A stretch of 64,000 nucleotides of DNA. Source: an uncultured Collinsella sp. (GTDB lineage Bacteria > Actinomycetota > Coriobacteriia > Coriobacteriales > Coriobacteriaceae). The notes beneath the pieces were generated by a model. That model was not told where the DNA came from. It saw only the letters and a program-made list of their open reading frames with translations, and searched no databases. Position numbers and translations under genes: made by a program. This document shows positions 8,387 to 15,776 of this stretch, one piece after another. The number at the start of each line of letters is the position of its first letter. The stretch's first letter is position 1. The stretch lies in assembly GCA_902491895.1 (NCBI GenBank), contig CABUJH010000002.1:22190-86189 (forward strand), in the 5' to 3' direction.

Positions 8387-9478
8387 TTAGCGGTCCTCGC
8401 GTTGCGGCCCGGCTGCCTCGGCTGTCTTTACGCGGTTCTTGTCGATGTACATGTTTTTGTCGGCCTGGGAAAAGAGCTCGCGCATCGTAGGCGGTTCATC
8501 AAAATCACTGGAAAGCGCATAGCCCACCGCATAGCTGATAGGCATGTCGGGATGAGTCTCGGAATACTCGTTCACGTTCGCGCGAACCCGAGCGAGACAG
8601 GACTCCACGGCAGCTCGATCGGTATCTCGCAGCACCGCGATAAACTCATCGCCGCCGTCGCGGCCCACAAAGCAGGTCTCCGACGCCACGCGCCCCAGCT
8701 GCTGGGCAAAAGAACGGATGTATTCGTCGCCCTTCTCGTGGCCGAAGCTGTTATTGACCGTATGCAGATTGTTAAGGTCGAAGACGCACACCGCAACGGG
8801 CGCCTCCGCGGAGACAGGTTGCTCCTGCCCCAAGACCTCCTCGCACTTGTTCTTGTTGGGCAGTCCTGTGGCTTCGTCGAGATAGACTTTGTTCTGCAGT
8901 TCGCGATTGAGCGCGGCGGTGCGCACCGCGCGAACGAGTTCGACCGCAAAGGTCGCCACCAAGCCCACGATGTCGATGATCACCAAGCCCTCGAGATAGT
9001 TGAGCGCCGACGCCTTCTCCTGAGAGTAGTCCTCTGCGAGTCGCGTAGCATCGTCGCAAATGCCAAAGAATTCCTCGCTCATGGAAATGATGTCGGTGTT
9101 CTCGTAGCCGACTTCGCGCACACGGATGATCTCGGTGCAAAGCTCATCAAAATAATTTGCAAGCTCGGTCATTTTTGCCTGATACTCATCGTCGTCGAGA
9201 CGGACGAGGTTGAGGTCGTCACTTCCGTAACGCAAACCGTTGATGTATGAATCCACGGCTTTGAGCAGGTCATCTTGAGGCTGGCCCGCATCCTCGAGCT
9301 TAACGATTCGCTGCGTGGTACCGCGCACCAGACCGGCGTAGTTGACCACACGCGCCGTGCCCTGGATATCGGAGACGAGCAGCATAACATTGATGAAGAA
9401 GAAGATGAGAACTGCCGTGAGCACCATCATGAGCAGGCGCACCGCCTGGCCGGCCTTCTTGGCGACAGAAGTATTCAC
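8387..9478 (-). CDS. Membrane-bound diguanylate cyclase (GGDEF)
   Basis: A 363-residue protein predicted to make cyclic di-GMP. TM1 is at about residues 14-36 and TM2 at about 163-185; the segment between them (NYAGLVRGTTQRIVKLE and helical sequence) resembles the extracytoplasmic four-helix sensor seen in PilJ/NarX-type receptors. The cytoplasmic GGDEF domain (about 200-355) begins with DEATGLPN and has an intact GRDGGDEF active site near residue 274. No RxxD inhibitory site is apparent five residues before GGDEF, so product feedback may be absent. It is a single gene; no EAL or PilZ protein is in the window. Confidence 0.92.
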   Translation of the reverse strand: MNTSVAKKAGQAVRLLMMVLTAVLIFFFINVMLLVSDIQGTARVVNYAGLVRGTTQRIVKLEDAGQPQDDLLKAVDSYINGLRYGSDDLNLVRLDDDEYQAKMTELANYFDELCTEIIRVREVGYENTDIISMSEEFFGICDDATRLAEDYSQEKASALNYLEGLVIIDIVGLVATFAVELVRAVRTAALNRELQNKVYLDEATGLPNKNKCEEVLGQEQPVSAEAPVAVCVFDLNNLHTVNNSFGHEKGDEYIRSFAQQLGRVASETCFVGRDGGDEFIAVLRDTDRAAVESCLARVRANVNEYSETHPDMPISYAVGYALSSDFDEPPTMRELFSQADKNMYIDKNRVKTAEAAGPQREDR

Positions 9479-9668
9479 AAGTTCACTCCCCTAAATGACA
9501 AAAGAACAGGTAGCACGCAGTGTGCTGAAATTCATGGGTGGTTAACTCTACCATATGGGCCAGCAGCCTCAAACTGCAGCAGACGCTCGTCCAAATTGGC
9601 GTGACGCTTGCCTTGTTGTTCTTGACCTGGCCGCGCTATCGGACATGCTTCTGGTCTTGGATCACCAT

Positions 9669-9841
9669 GGGAAAGCTCATCCCGTTTTGTGCGTCTAGAG
9701 TGGGATGCGGCTTCCCAAAGGTGCCGTTAGGGGAAATCACATCCCGGTTTACCCCCTTGAAATGGGATGCCGTTTCCCGGAGGGGGTCCAGCGGGAAACG
9801 GCATCCCATTTTGGGCCCGAAAAGTGGGATACGGTTTCCGG
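9669..9841. repeat. Array of six ~20-bp units in alternating orientation
   Basis: Six related units with consensus GGGAAACGGCATCCCATTTTG alternate in direction: forward at 9669-9689, 9730-9750 and 9793-9813; reverse at 9699-9716, 9760-9780 and 9822-9841. The pair 9761-9779 / 9792-9810 is a perfect 19-bp inverted repeat with a 12-base loop. The array fills most of the 533-base gap between the diguanylate cyclase and the ABC exporter; no gene is seen there. Confidence 0.8.
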
Positions 9842-9847
9842 CCGGCA

Positions 9848-9890
9848 TGAAAAAGCCTCCGCAGCTCGTGTGTGCTGCGGAGGCTTTATT
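9848..9890 (-). terminator. Strong hairpin terminator
   Basis: A perfect 14-bp stem (9852-9865 and 9874-9887; GCCTCCGCAGC core) has an 8-base loop and A/T runs on both sides, so it can act in both directions. On the minus strand it lies beyond the last ABC exporter gene. Confidence 0.8.
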
Positions 9891-9927
9891 CGTTGCGGCG
9901 CATTGTGTTTGGGTCGCTGAGATGAGT

Positions 9928-9992
9928 CGATTTGCCCCGAAAGAGGAGGGCATTGACCTTAGGGTCATGCCCGACGAATGAGCGGCAAATCG
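9928..9992 (-). other. Nested hairpin after the ABC exporter operon
   Basis: An outer 9-bp inverted repeat, CGATTTGCC at 9928-9936 and GGCAAATCG at 9984-9992, encloses a second hairpin, GGGCATTGACC with GGGTCATGCCC (9948-9972). It starts 20 bases beyond the exporter stop. It lacks a T-tract, so it may stabilise or process the mRNA 3' end ahead of the terminator at 9848. Confidence 0.5.
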
Positions 9993-10011
9993 GCCGTCTC
10001 GGCGGGCCGAA

Positions 10012-11931
10012 CTACTCCAGCTCAAACGCTCCGGTATAGAGCTGGTAGTAATACCCGCGCTTGGCGATCAGCTCGTCGTGGTTGCCGCGCTCGATGATGC
10101 GGCCGTGGTCCAGGCAGATGATCGCATCGGAGTTGCGCACGGTGGAGAGACGGTGCGCGATGACAAACGTCGTGCGACCCTCCATGAGCTTGTCCATGCC
10201 TGCCTGCACGATGGCCTCGGTGCGGGTGTCGATGGAGCTCGTGGCCTCGTCCAGAATCATTGCCGGCGGATCGGCGACGGCGGCGCGTGCGATCGAAATC
10301 AGCTGGCGCTGGCCCTGCGACAGCTGCGCGCCGTTGCCGGTGAGCATGGTGTCGTAGCCGTCGGGCAGGCGGGTGATAAAGTCGTCAGCGCCCGCGAGCT
10401 TGGCAGCCGCGATGCACTCCTCGTCGGTGGCATCCAGGTTGCCGTAGCGGATGTTATCCATCACGGTGCCGGTGAACAGGTTCACGTCCTGCAACACGAC
10501 GCCCAGCGAGCGGCGCAGATCGGCCTTGCGGATCTTGTTGACGTTGATGCCGTCGTAGCGGATCTTGCCATCGGCGATGTCATAGAAGCGGTTGATGAGG
10601 TTGGTGATGGTCGTCTTGCCGGCACCGGTGGCACCGACAAACGCGACCTTCTGGCCCGGCTTGGCAAACACGGACACGCCGTGCAGCACCTCATGGTCGG
10701 GTGTGTATCCAAAGTCCACGTTGTCCATGACCAGGTCGCCGCGCAGCGGTACGTACTCGATCTCGCCGGTTGCGCGGTGCGGATGCTTCCACGCCCACAT
10801 GCCGGTGTGGTGGTCGGCTTCCTCAAGCTGCCAGGTATCGGGGTTCACCTGCGCGTTGACGAGCGTCACGTAGCCTTCGTCGGTCTCGGGCTTCTCGTCG
10901 ATGAGCTCAAAGATACGGTCGGCGCCGGCGAGGCCCATGACCACGGCGTTGATCTGCTGCGAGATCTGGCCGATCTGTCCGCAGAACTGCTTGGTCATGT
11001 TGAGGAACGGCACTACGACGGCGATGGACAGCGTCATGCCCGAGATGCTCAGGTTGGGCACGCCCAGCGCCAGGAAAATGCCGCCTGCCAGTGCGACCAG
11101 TACGTAGAGCAGGTTGCCCAGGTTCATAAGGATGGGCATGAGGATGTTGGCGTACATGTTGGCTTTCTGTGAGACCTCGAAGAGCTTTTCGTTGCGCTCG
11201 TCAAAATCGGCCTCGGCGGCAGACTCGTGGCAGAATGCCTTGACGACCTTCTGGCCGTTCATGACTTCCTCGATATGGCCCTCGACCACGCCGAGCTCGG
11301 TCTGCTGCGCAATGAAGAAGCGCGCGGAGTTGGAGCCGAGCAGCTTGGTCATAAAGGTCATAAAGGCGACGCCGGCCACAATGACCAGGCACATCCACAC
11401 GCTGTAGTACAGCATGATAAAGAACACCGTGACGATGACGATGGTCGTCATGAGCAGGTTGGGCAGCGACTGACTGATCATCTGGCGCAGCGTGTCGATG
11501 TCGTTGGTGTAGTGGCTCATGATGTCGCCGCGCTGGTGCGTGTCGAAGTAGCGAATTGGCAGGTCCTGCATGCGGTTGAACATCTTCTCGCGCAGCTTCT
11601 CGAGCGAGCCCTGCGTGACGATGGCCATGGCGCGGTTCCAGAACAGCGAGGACAGGATGCCGACGCCGTAGATGCAGGCGAGGGTGGTCACGAGCTGTGC
11701 GATCTTGGGCTGTGCGGCTTCCCAATCGCCCGACTGCCACGATTCGCTAATAATCTGCAGAGCGCTCTGAAGGAAGGTCGCGCCGATGGAGTTGATGATG
11801 GCGCAGAGTACCACGCCGACGACGACGAGGGGCAAAAGCACGGGGTAGAAGCCAAAGAGCGTCTTGATGAGGCGCGACATGGTGCCACCCTTGCGGTTGA
11901 GCGCGCGCTCAGCGGTCGTTGCCTTACTCAT
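10012..11931 (-). CDS. ABC exporter half, catalytic-site subunit (TMD-NBD)
   Basis: A 639-residue fused transmembrane/ATPase subunit of a type IV (MsbA-like) exporter. The membrane domain spans about residues 20-330. The nucleotide-binding domain has Walker A GATGAGKTT (about 430), signature LSQGQRQ and Walker B MILDEATSSID with the catalytic Glu present. The ATG overlaps the stop of the upstream half by 8 bases (ATGAGTAA), so translation is coupled; GGAGGCGAG precedes it. The partner has Asp in place of this Glu, so the pair looks like a heterodimeric exporter of the TM287/288 or BmrCD type with one degenerate ATP site. Control by the coupled MarR gene suggests drug or toxic-metabolite efflux. 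Confidence 0.93.
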   Translation of the reverse strand: MSKATTAERALNRKGGTMSRLIKTLFGFYPVLLPLVVVGVVLCAIINSIGATFLQSALQIISESWQSGDWEAAQPKIAQLVTTLACIYGVGILSSLFWNRAMAIVTQGSLEKLREKMFNRMQDLPIRYFDTHQRGDIMSHYTNDIDTLRQMISQSLPNLLMTTIVIVTVFFIMLYYSVWMCLVIVAGVAFMTFMTKLLGSNSARFFIAQQTELGVVEGHIEEVMNGQKVVKAFCHESAAEADFDERNEKLFEVSQKANMYANILMPILMNLGNLLYVLVALAGGIFLALGVPNLSISGMTLSIAVVVPFLNMTKQFCGQIGQISQQINAVVMGLAGADRIFELIDEKPETDEGYVTLVNAQVNPDTWQLEEADHHTGMWAWKHPHRATGEIEYVPLRGDLVMDNVDFGYTPDHEVLHGVSVFAKPGQKVAFVGATGAGKTTITNLINRFYDIADGKIRYDGINVNKIRKADLRRSLGVVLQDVNLFTGTVMDNIRYGNLDATDEECIAAAKLAGADDFITRLPDGYDTMLTGNGAQLSQGQRQLISIARAAVADPPAMILDEATSSIDTRTEAIVQAGMDKLMEGRTTFVIAHRLSTVRNSDAIICLDHGRIIERGNHDELIAKRGYYYQLYTGAFELE

Positions 11932-13738
11932 GTGCCTCGCCTCCTTCCTGGGTCTGAGCTTGCGTTACGGATGCCTCGGTGTCGGCCTCGACGGCCCCTT
12001 CGCCCTCGGCAGACATCTTGTTTTGCGAGGTAAAAGTCTCGCGGTAGATCTCGCTCGTCTTAAGCAGCTCGTCGTGGTTACCGATCTGCGCGATGCGGCC
12101 GCCCTCCATGACGATGATGCGGTCTGCGTCCTGCACGGAGCTGATGCGCTGGGCGATGATGAGCTTGGTCGTGTTGGGCAGATAGCTTGCCAACCCTGCG
12201 CGAATCTTGGCGTCGGTCTTGGTGTCGACGGCGCTGGTGGAGTCGTCCAGGATCAAGATCTTGGGGCGACGCAGCAGGGCGCGCGCAATGCACAGGCGCT
12301 GCTTCTGACCGCCGGAAACATTGGAGCCGCCCTGTTCGATCCAGGTGCCATAGCCCTTGGGGAAGCCATCGACAAACTCATCGGCGCAGGCCAGATGTGC
12401 CGCCTCGCGGACTTCCTCGTCGGTGGCGTTCGGGTCGCCCCAGCGCAGGTTTTCGGCAATGGTGCCGCTAAACAGTACGTTTTTCTGCAGCACCATGGCC
12501 ACCTGGTGGCGCAGGGCGTCCAAGTCGTAGTCGCGCACGTCCATGCCGCCCACGCGCACGGTGCCCTCGGTGGCGTCGTACAGGCGGGCGATGAGGTTAA
12601 CGAGCGTGGACTTGGCCGAGCCGGTACCGCCGATGATGCCGATGGTTTCGCCGCTCTTAATGTGCAGGTCGATATCGTCGAGCGCCTGGCGCTTTGCATG
12701 CGCGGAATACTTAAAGCTCACGTGGTCAAAGTCGATGGAACCGTCGGCAACCTCGAGCACGGGCTCGGCGGGATCGGCGATCGTGGGCTCGGCGGCCAGC
12801 ACCTCGGTAATGCGGTGCGCCGATTCGTCGGCCATGGTCACCATGACAAAGATCATCGACAGCTGCATCAGGCTCATGAGGATCGCGAAGCCATAGGTAA
12901 AGATCGAGGAGAGCTGGCCCACGTCGAACAGCGTGCCCTGGCTCGTGATGATGAGCTTGGATCCCAGGTAGATGATGACGACAAACGCGCCGTTGACGCA
13001 GATGTTCATCATGGGGTTGTTAAAGGCGAGCAGCTTCTCGGCGCGGGTGAAGTCCATCTGGACGTCGCGTGCGGCGGTCGCGAATTTCTCCTTCTCAAAG
13101 TCTTCGCGCACGTAGCTCTTAACCACGCGCATGCCGGTGACGTTTTCCTCGACGGACTCGTTAAGGGCATCGTACTTGTGGAACACGCGCGAGAAGATGG
13201 GGCGCACCTTAAAGATGATAAAGAACAGCCCAAAGCCCAGCAGCGGAATGATGACCAGGTAGACCATGGCAACGCTGCCGCCCATGATAAACGCCATGGT
13301 AAAGGCGAAGATCAATACCAGCGGCGCGCGCACGGCGATACGGATGATCATCATAAAGGCCTGCTGCACGTTGTTGATATCGGTGGTCAGGCGCGTGACG
13401 AGCGAGGAGCTCGAGAACTCATCGATGTTGGCAAAGCTGAACGTCTGGATCTTGTAGAACAGGTCGTGACGCAGGTTCTTGGCGAAGCCGCAGCTCGCAT
13501 GGCTGCAGGTGACGCCGGCGGCGGCACCAAAAGCAAGCGACGTCAGCGCGATGAGCACCAAAAAGCCTGCGGTGGGAAGCATCTCGGCTACGGTGGCACC
13601 GTCTTTGATGGCGTCGATCAGGTTGGCGGTGATAAATGGAATCAGCACCTCGCAGAGCACCTCGCCAAGCACGAGCAATGGCGTGGCAACAGCGACTTTC
13701 ATATAGTCGCGGATGCTGCCCATAAGGGTTTTAATCAT
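11924..13738 (-). CDS. ABC exporter half, degenerate-site subunit (TMD-NBD)
   Basis: A 604-residue partner of the next exporter gene. The membrane domain occupies about residues 15-310, and the ATPase domain has Walker A GGTGSAKST (about 366; Ala where most family members have Gly), signature VSGGQKQR and Walker B ILILDDSTSAVD. The residue after the Walker B Asp is Asp rather than Glu, the hallmark of the degenerate site in heterodimeric exporters. The C-terminus is acidic and Glu-rich. Its ATG overlaps the MarR stop by 8 bases (ATGATTAA) and its own stop overlaps the next start in the same way, so the three genes form a tightly coupled operon. Confidence 0.93.
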   Translation of the reverse strand: MIKTLMGSIRDYMKVAVATPLLVLGEVLCEVLIPFITANLIDAIKDGATVAEMLPTAGFLVLIALTSLAFGAAAGVTCSHASCGFAKNLRHDLFYKIQTFSFANIDEFSSSSLVTRLTTDINNVQQAFMMIIRIAVRAPLVLIFAFTMAFIMGGSVAMVYLVIIPLLGFGLFFIIFKVRPIFSRVFHKYDALNESVEENVTGMRVVKSYVREDFEKEKFATAARDVQMDFTRAEKLLAFNNPMMNICVNGAFVVIIYLGSKLIITSQGTLFDVGQLSSIFTYGFAILMSLMQLSMIFVMVTMADESAHRITEVLAAEPTIADPAEPVLEVADGSIDFDHVSFKYSAHAKRQALDDIDLHIKSGETIGIIGGTGSAKSTLVNLIARLYDATEGTVRVGGMDVRDYDLDALRHQVAMVLQKNVLFSGTIAENLRWGDPNATDEEVREAAHLACADEFVDGFPKGYGTWIEQGGSNVSGGQKQRLCIARALLRRPKILILDDSTSAVDTKTDAKIRAGLASYLPNTTKLIIAQRISSVQDADRIIVMEGGRIAQIGNHDELLKTSEIYRETFTSQNKMSAEGEGAVEADTEASVTQAQTQEGGEAHE

Positions 13739-14234
13739 CCAGTTCCTCCCAGGTTACACGGATTTTCTCGAGCATTTCGGCGAGCTGCTCGCGCTCGTCG
13801 TGAGTGAGGGCACTAAAGGCCCGTTCTCTAAAGCGGATGCGGGCCGCCTGGTCGATGTGGGCGTTTTCCCGGCCGGTTTCGGTCAGGCGAATGGTGAGTT
13901 GCCGTCGATCCTTGGGGTTACGGCTGCGCTCGATGAGGCCGTTGACCTCGAGCTTGGACAAGATCTCGGAAAGCGACCCCGGCTTGAGGTCAAAGTGCAT
14001 GCCGAGTTCCTGCTGAGACATCTCGCCGCCGGGCTGCTTGGCCAGCAGGCAGATGATGGGCGCCTTGCCGGACACGCCTCCGCCATGAAAATGCATGTAA
14101 TGGCCGCAAAAGCCTAGGCCGCTCAGGATGCGCTTGGCGAGTTTGTCTTCGGCGCTGACCGCTTCGGGTATGTCTACCGGTTGCGACGGGTCGCCGCCGG
14201 GTTCATGCGGATAGGCGAGTGGTTCAACACACAT
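13731..14234 (-). CDS. MarR family transcriptional regulator
   Basis: A 167-residue regulator with a MarR-type winged helix: PIICLLAKQPGGEMSQQELG, then LKPGSLSEILSKLEVNGLIE (recognition helix) and RSRNPKDRRQLTIRLTETGR (wing), about residues 58-122. A 45-residue N-terminal extension precedes the fold, with CGHYMHFHGGG; its His/Cys cluster could bind metal or sense oxidants, but this is speculative. It is the first gene of the exporter operon and overlaps it by 8 bases, so it probably represses its own operon and releases it on binding a substrate of the pump. AAAGGAG lies about 12 bases before the ATG, a rather long spacing. Confidence 0.88.
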   Translation of the reverse strand: MCVEPLAYPHEPGGDPSQPVDIPEAVSAEDKLAKRILSGLGFCGHYMHFHGGGVSGKAPIICLLAKQPGGEMSQQELGMHFDLKPGSLSEILSKLEVNGLIERSRNPKDRRQLTIRLTETGRENAHIDQAARIRFRERAFSALTHDEREQLAEMLEKIRVTWEELDD

Positions 14235-14255
14235 ATCTAAGCTTCGCTCCTTTCT

Positions 14256-14291
14256 TTAGTTAGGTAGTGGAATTGTTTTGTGCCTAACTAA
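14256..14291 (-). promoter_or_regulatory. Candidate MarR operator
   Basis: A perfect 9-bp inverted repeat, TTAGTTAGG (14256-14264) and CCTAACTAA (14283-14291), is separated by 18 bases in front of the marR-exporter operon. The arms are spaced as if flanking a promoter core, as expected for an autorepressed MarR gene. Confidence 0.6.
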
Positions 14292-14335
14292 TTTAGGAGC
14301 GTGAGAAATCAATGTCAAGGTACCAAACTTATTAA

Positions 14336-14373
14336 GTTACGGCGTTTTGCCAAACGCCGTAACCGCTCGACGC
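14336..14373 (+). repeat. Hairpin-1 copy of the two-hairpin module (copy D)
   Basis: A 12-bp perfect hairpin, GTTACGGCGTTT / AAACGCCGTAAC with loop TGCC (14336-14363), is followed by CGCTCGACGCTGC. The stem is identical to the first hairpin at 59259 and the tail matches the linker of the modules at 28684, 43674 and 59258, but the second hairpin is absent. It lies in the leader of the pyridoxal kinase gene. Confidence 0.7.
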
Positions 14374-14447
14374 TGCAAACGCTCCCTGCGCTACACTTAG
14401 TCGCACTGTGGCGCTGCTGCGCCGTGCCCGAACCAAGGGAGACCCTC

Positions 14448-15272
14448 ATGAAGAACACTCAGCTGCTGCTGATCAACGATATGTGCGGCTACGGCAAGGT
14501 CGCGCTTTCCGCCATGCTGCCGGTGCTGTCGCACATGGGTTACCGTATCCATAATCTGCCGACGGCACTTGTGTCCGATACGCTCAACTACCCCAAGTTC
14601 TACATCCACGACACCACCGAGTACGTGCGTCAGAGTCTTGCCATCTGGGAAGAGCTCGGCTTTGAGTTCGACGCCATCTCGACCGGCTTTATCGTGACCG
14701 AGGAAGAGACGCGCATCATCTCGGACTTTTGCCACCGCCGTGCGCAAAAGGGCACCAAGGTGTTCGTCGACCCCATCATGGGCGACAACGGCAAGCTCTA
14801 TGCGGGCGTGCCCGAGTCCACGATTGGCCTTATGCGGCACCTGCTCGAGTGCGCCGACTACGCGGTTCCCAACTACACCGAGGCCTGTTTGCTCACCGAC
14901 ACGCCTATCGTCGAGCAAATCACGCCCGATGAGGCCCGCGCCCTTGTGGACGCCGTGCGCGAGCTGGGTGCCAAGTCGGTGGTCATTACGAGCGCCGTAG
15001 TCAATGGCACGAACGCGGTTATCGGTTACGACCATGTGGCGGGGGAGTACTTTACGATTCCCTTTGAGCTCATTCCGGTCTATTTCCCGGGCACGGGCGA
15101 CACGTTCTCGGCGGTGCTCGTCGGCCGCGTTATGGCAGGCTGGAGTCTGCAGTGCGCGACGTCCGATGCCATGCGTGTGGTGGCTGAGCTTATCGAGCGC
15201 AATGCCGACCAAGAGGACAAGTCGGCCGGCCTTCCCATCGAGGCCTGCCTGGATGTGGTTGACCATGAGTAA
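14448..15272 (+). CDS. pdxY: Pyridoxal/pyridoxamine kinase
   Basis: A 274-residue ribokinase-fold kinase that phosphorylates B6 vitamers to make pyridoxal phosphate. Visible features are the N-terminal NDMCGYGKVALSAMLPVLSH, the substrate region (NLPTALVSDTLNYPKF), FVDPIMGDNGKLY, and the C-terminal anion hole and catalytic Asp in FPGTGDTFSAVLVG. The sequence fits the PdxK/PdxY branch rather than ThiD. The ATG has AAGGGAG about 6 bases upstream; the frame is open 49 codons earlier but unsupported. The stop overlaps the next gene's ATG by 8 bases. Confidence 0.9.
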   Translation: MKNTQLLLINDMCGYGKVALSAMLPVLSHMGYRIHNLPTALVSDTLNYPKFYIHDTTEYVRQSLAIWEELGFEFDAISTGFIVTEEETRIISDFCHRRAQKGTKVFVDPIMGDNGKLYAGVPESTIGLMRHLLECADYAVPNYTEACLLTDTPIVEQITPDEARALVDAVRELGAKSVVITSAVVNGTNAVIGYDHVAGEYFTIPFELIPVYFPGTGDTFSAVLVGRVMAGWSLQCATSDAMRVVAELIERNADQEDKSAGLPIEACLDVVDHE

Positions 15273-15594
15273 CGCCGACGAGAGCAGCACCGAGGCAGCG
15301 GGCGAGAACGGGCCGCTCGGCGCGCCGCGTGGCAAGCGTCCGCGTATCCGTATTAGCTGCGTGGACCAGCTGGGTGCGTGCCGTTGTCACCACGGGCACA
15401 AGCCGGGCGATGTCTTCGACTTCGATCGCGATCGCGGCAAGATGTGCGCCATGGCCTGCCACGTGGGCTTTCCCTATATCGATATCCTGCGCTATGGCGG
15501 GACCGTGCCTGGCAACGAGCCCGGCACGGCAAAGTTCTGCTGCCCCGAAGTCGATACACTGAACGTCTGGCTTGCCAAGATCGTTGACGAGTAG
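15265..15594 (+). CDS. TIGR04076 family small Cys-containing protein
   Basis: A 109-residue protein with a charged N-terminal leader of about 35 residues and a core that fits the uncharacterised TIGR04076 family: GACRCHHGHKPGDVFDFDRD, MCAMACHVGFPYIDILRYGG and the C-terminal FCCPEVDTLNVWLAKI. The conserved Cys and His residues could bind metal. Function is unknown. Its ATG is inside the pyridoxal kinase stop (ATGAGTAA), so the two are translated together. Confidence 0.75.
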   Translation: MSNADESSTEAAGENGPLGAPRGKRPRIRISCVDQLGACRCHHGHKPGDVFDFDRDRGKMCAMACHVGFPYIDILRYGGTVPGNEPGTAKFCCPEVDTLNVWLAKIVDE

Positions 15595-15602
15595 TCGAGC
15601 GC

Positions 15603-15635
15603 AATGTGGCAAAGGGACAGCCCCTTTGCCACATT
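15603..15635. repeat. REP-like palindrome, copy 2
   Basis: A perfect 14-bp inverted repeat, AATGTGGCAAAGGG and its complement with loop ACAGC, lies 9 bases after the TIGR04076 stop. Relative to copy 1 both arms change together (GCGAC to GTGGC), so pairing is kept. Confidence 0.85.
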
Positions 15636-15674
15636 CGCCGGTGGCGCCCCTTCTTTTGCTTATAATCTCAAATC

Positions 15675-15757
15675 TCTGCATTTCATTTGATTTTAAGTTC
15701 TATAAATTCTGCGTTTCATCGATAATCAAGCGTATAAAACTTTGCATTTCATTCGAT
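15675..15757 (+). promoter_or_regulatory. Three 33-bp-phased direct repeats before the first AAA ATPase
   Basis: Related units start at 15675, 15708 and 15741, exactly 33 bases apart: TCTGCATTTCATTTGAT, TCTGCGTTTCATCGAT and TTTGCATTTCATTCGAT. The first two intervals end in TATAAAT and TATAAAAC. The last unit ends 20 bases before the ATG, just ahead of the ribosome site. The arrangement suggests cooperative regulator binding over the promoter. Confidence 0.65.
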
Positions 15758-15776
15758 GACGCTGAGGGGAGAGCCT

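Noticed and set aside
9669..9841. Alternating units considered as an integron attC cluster or a CRISPR
   Set aside because: The units are about 20 bp, alternate in orientation and have no cassette genes, integrase or unique spacers between them.
9538..9981. Open frame of about 147 codons through the inverted-unit array
   Set aside because: It is translated repeat and terminator sequence with no ribosome site.
15675..15757. 33-bp direct repeats considered as a CRISPR array
   Set aside because: The repeat and interval together are only 33 bases, the intervals are related to each other, and no cas genes are present.
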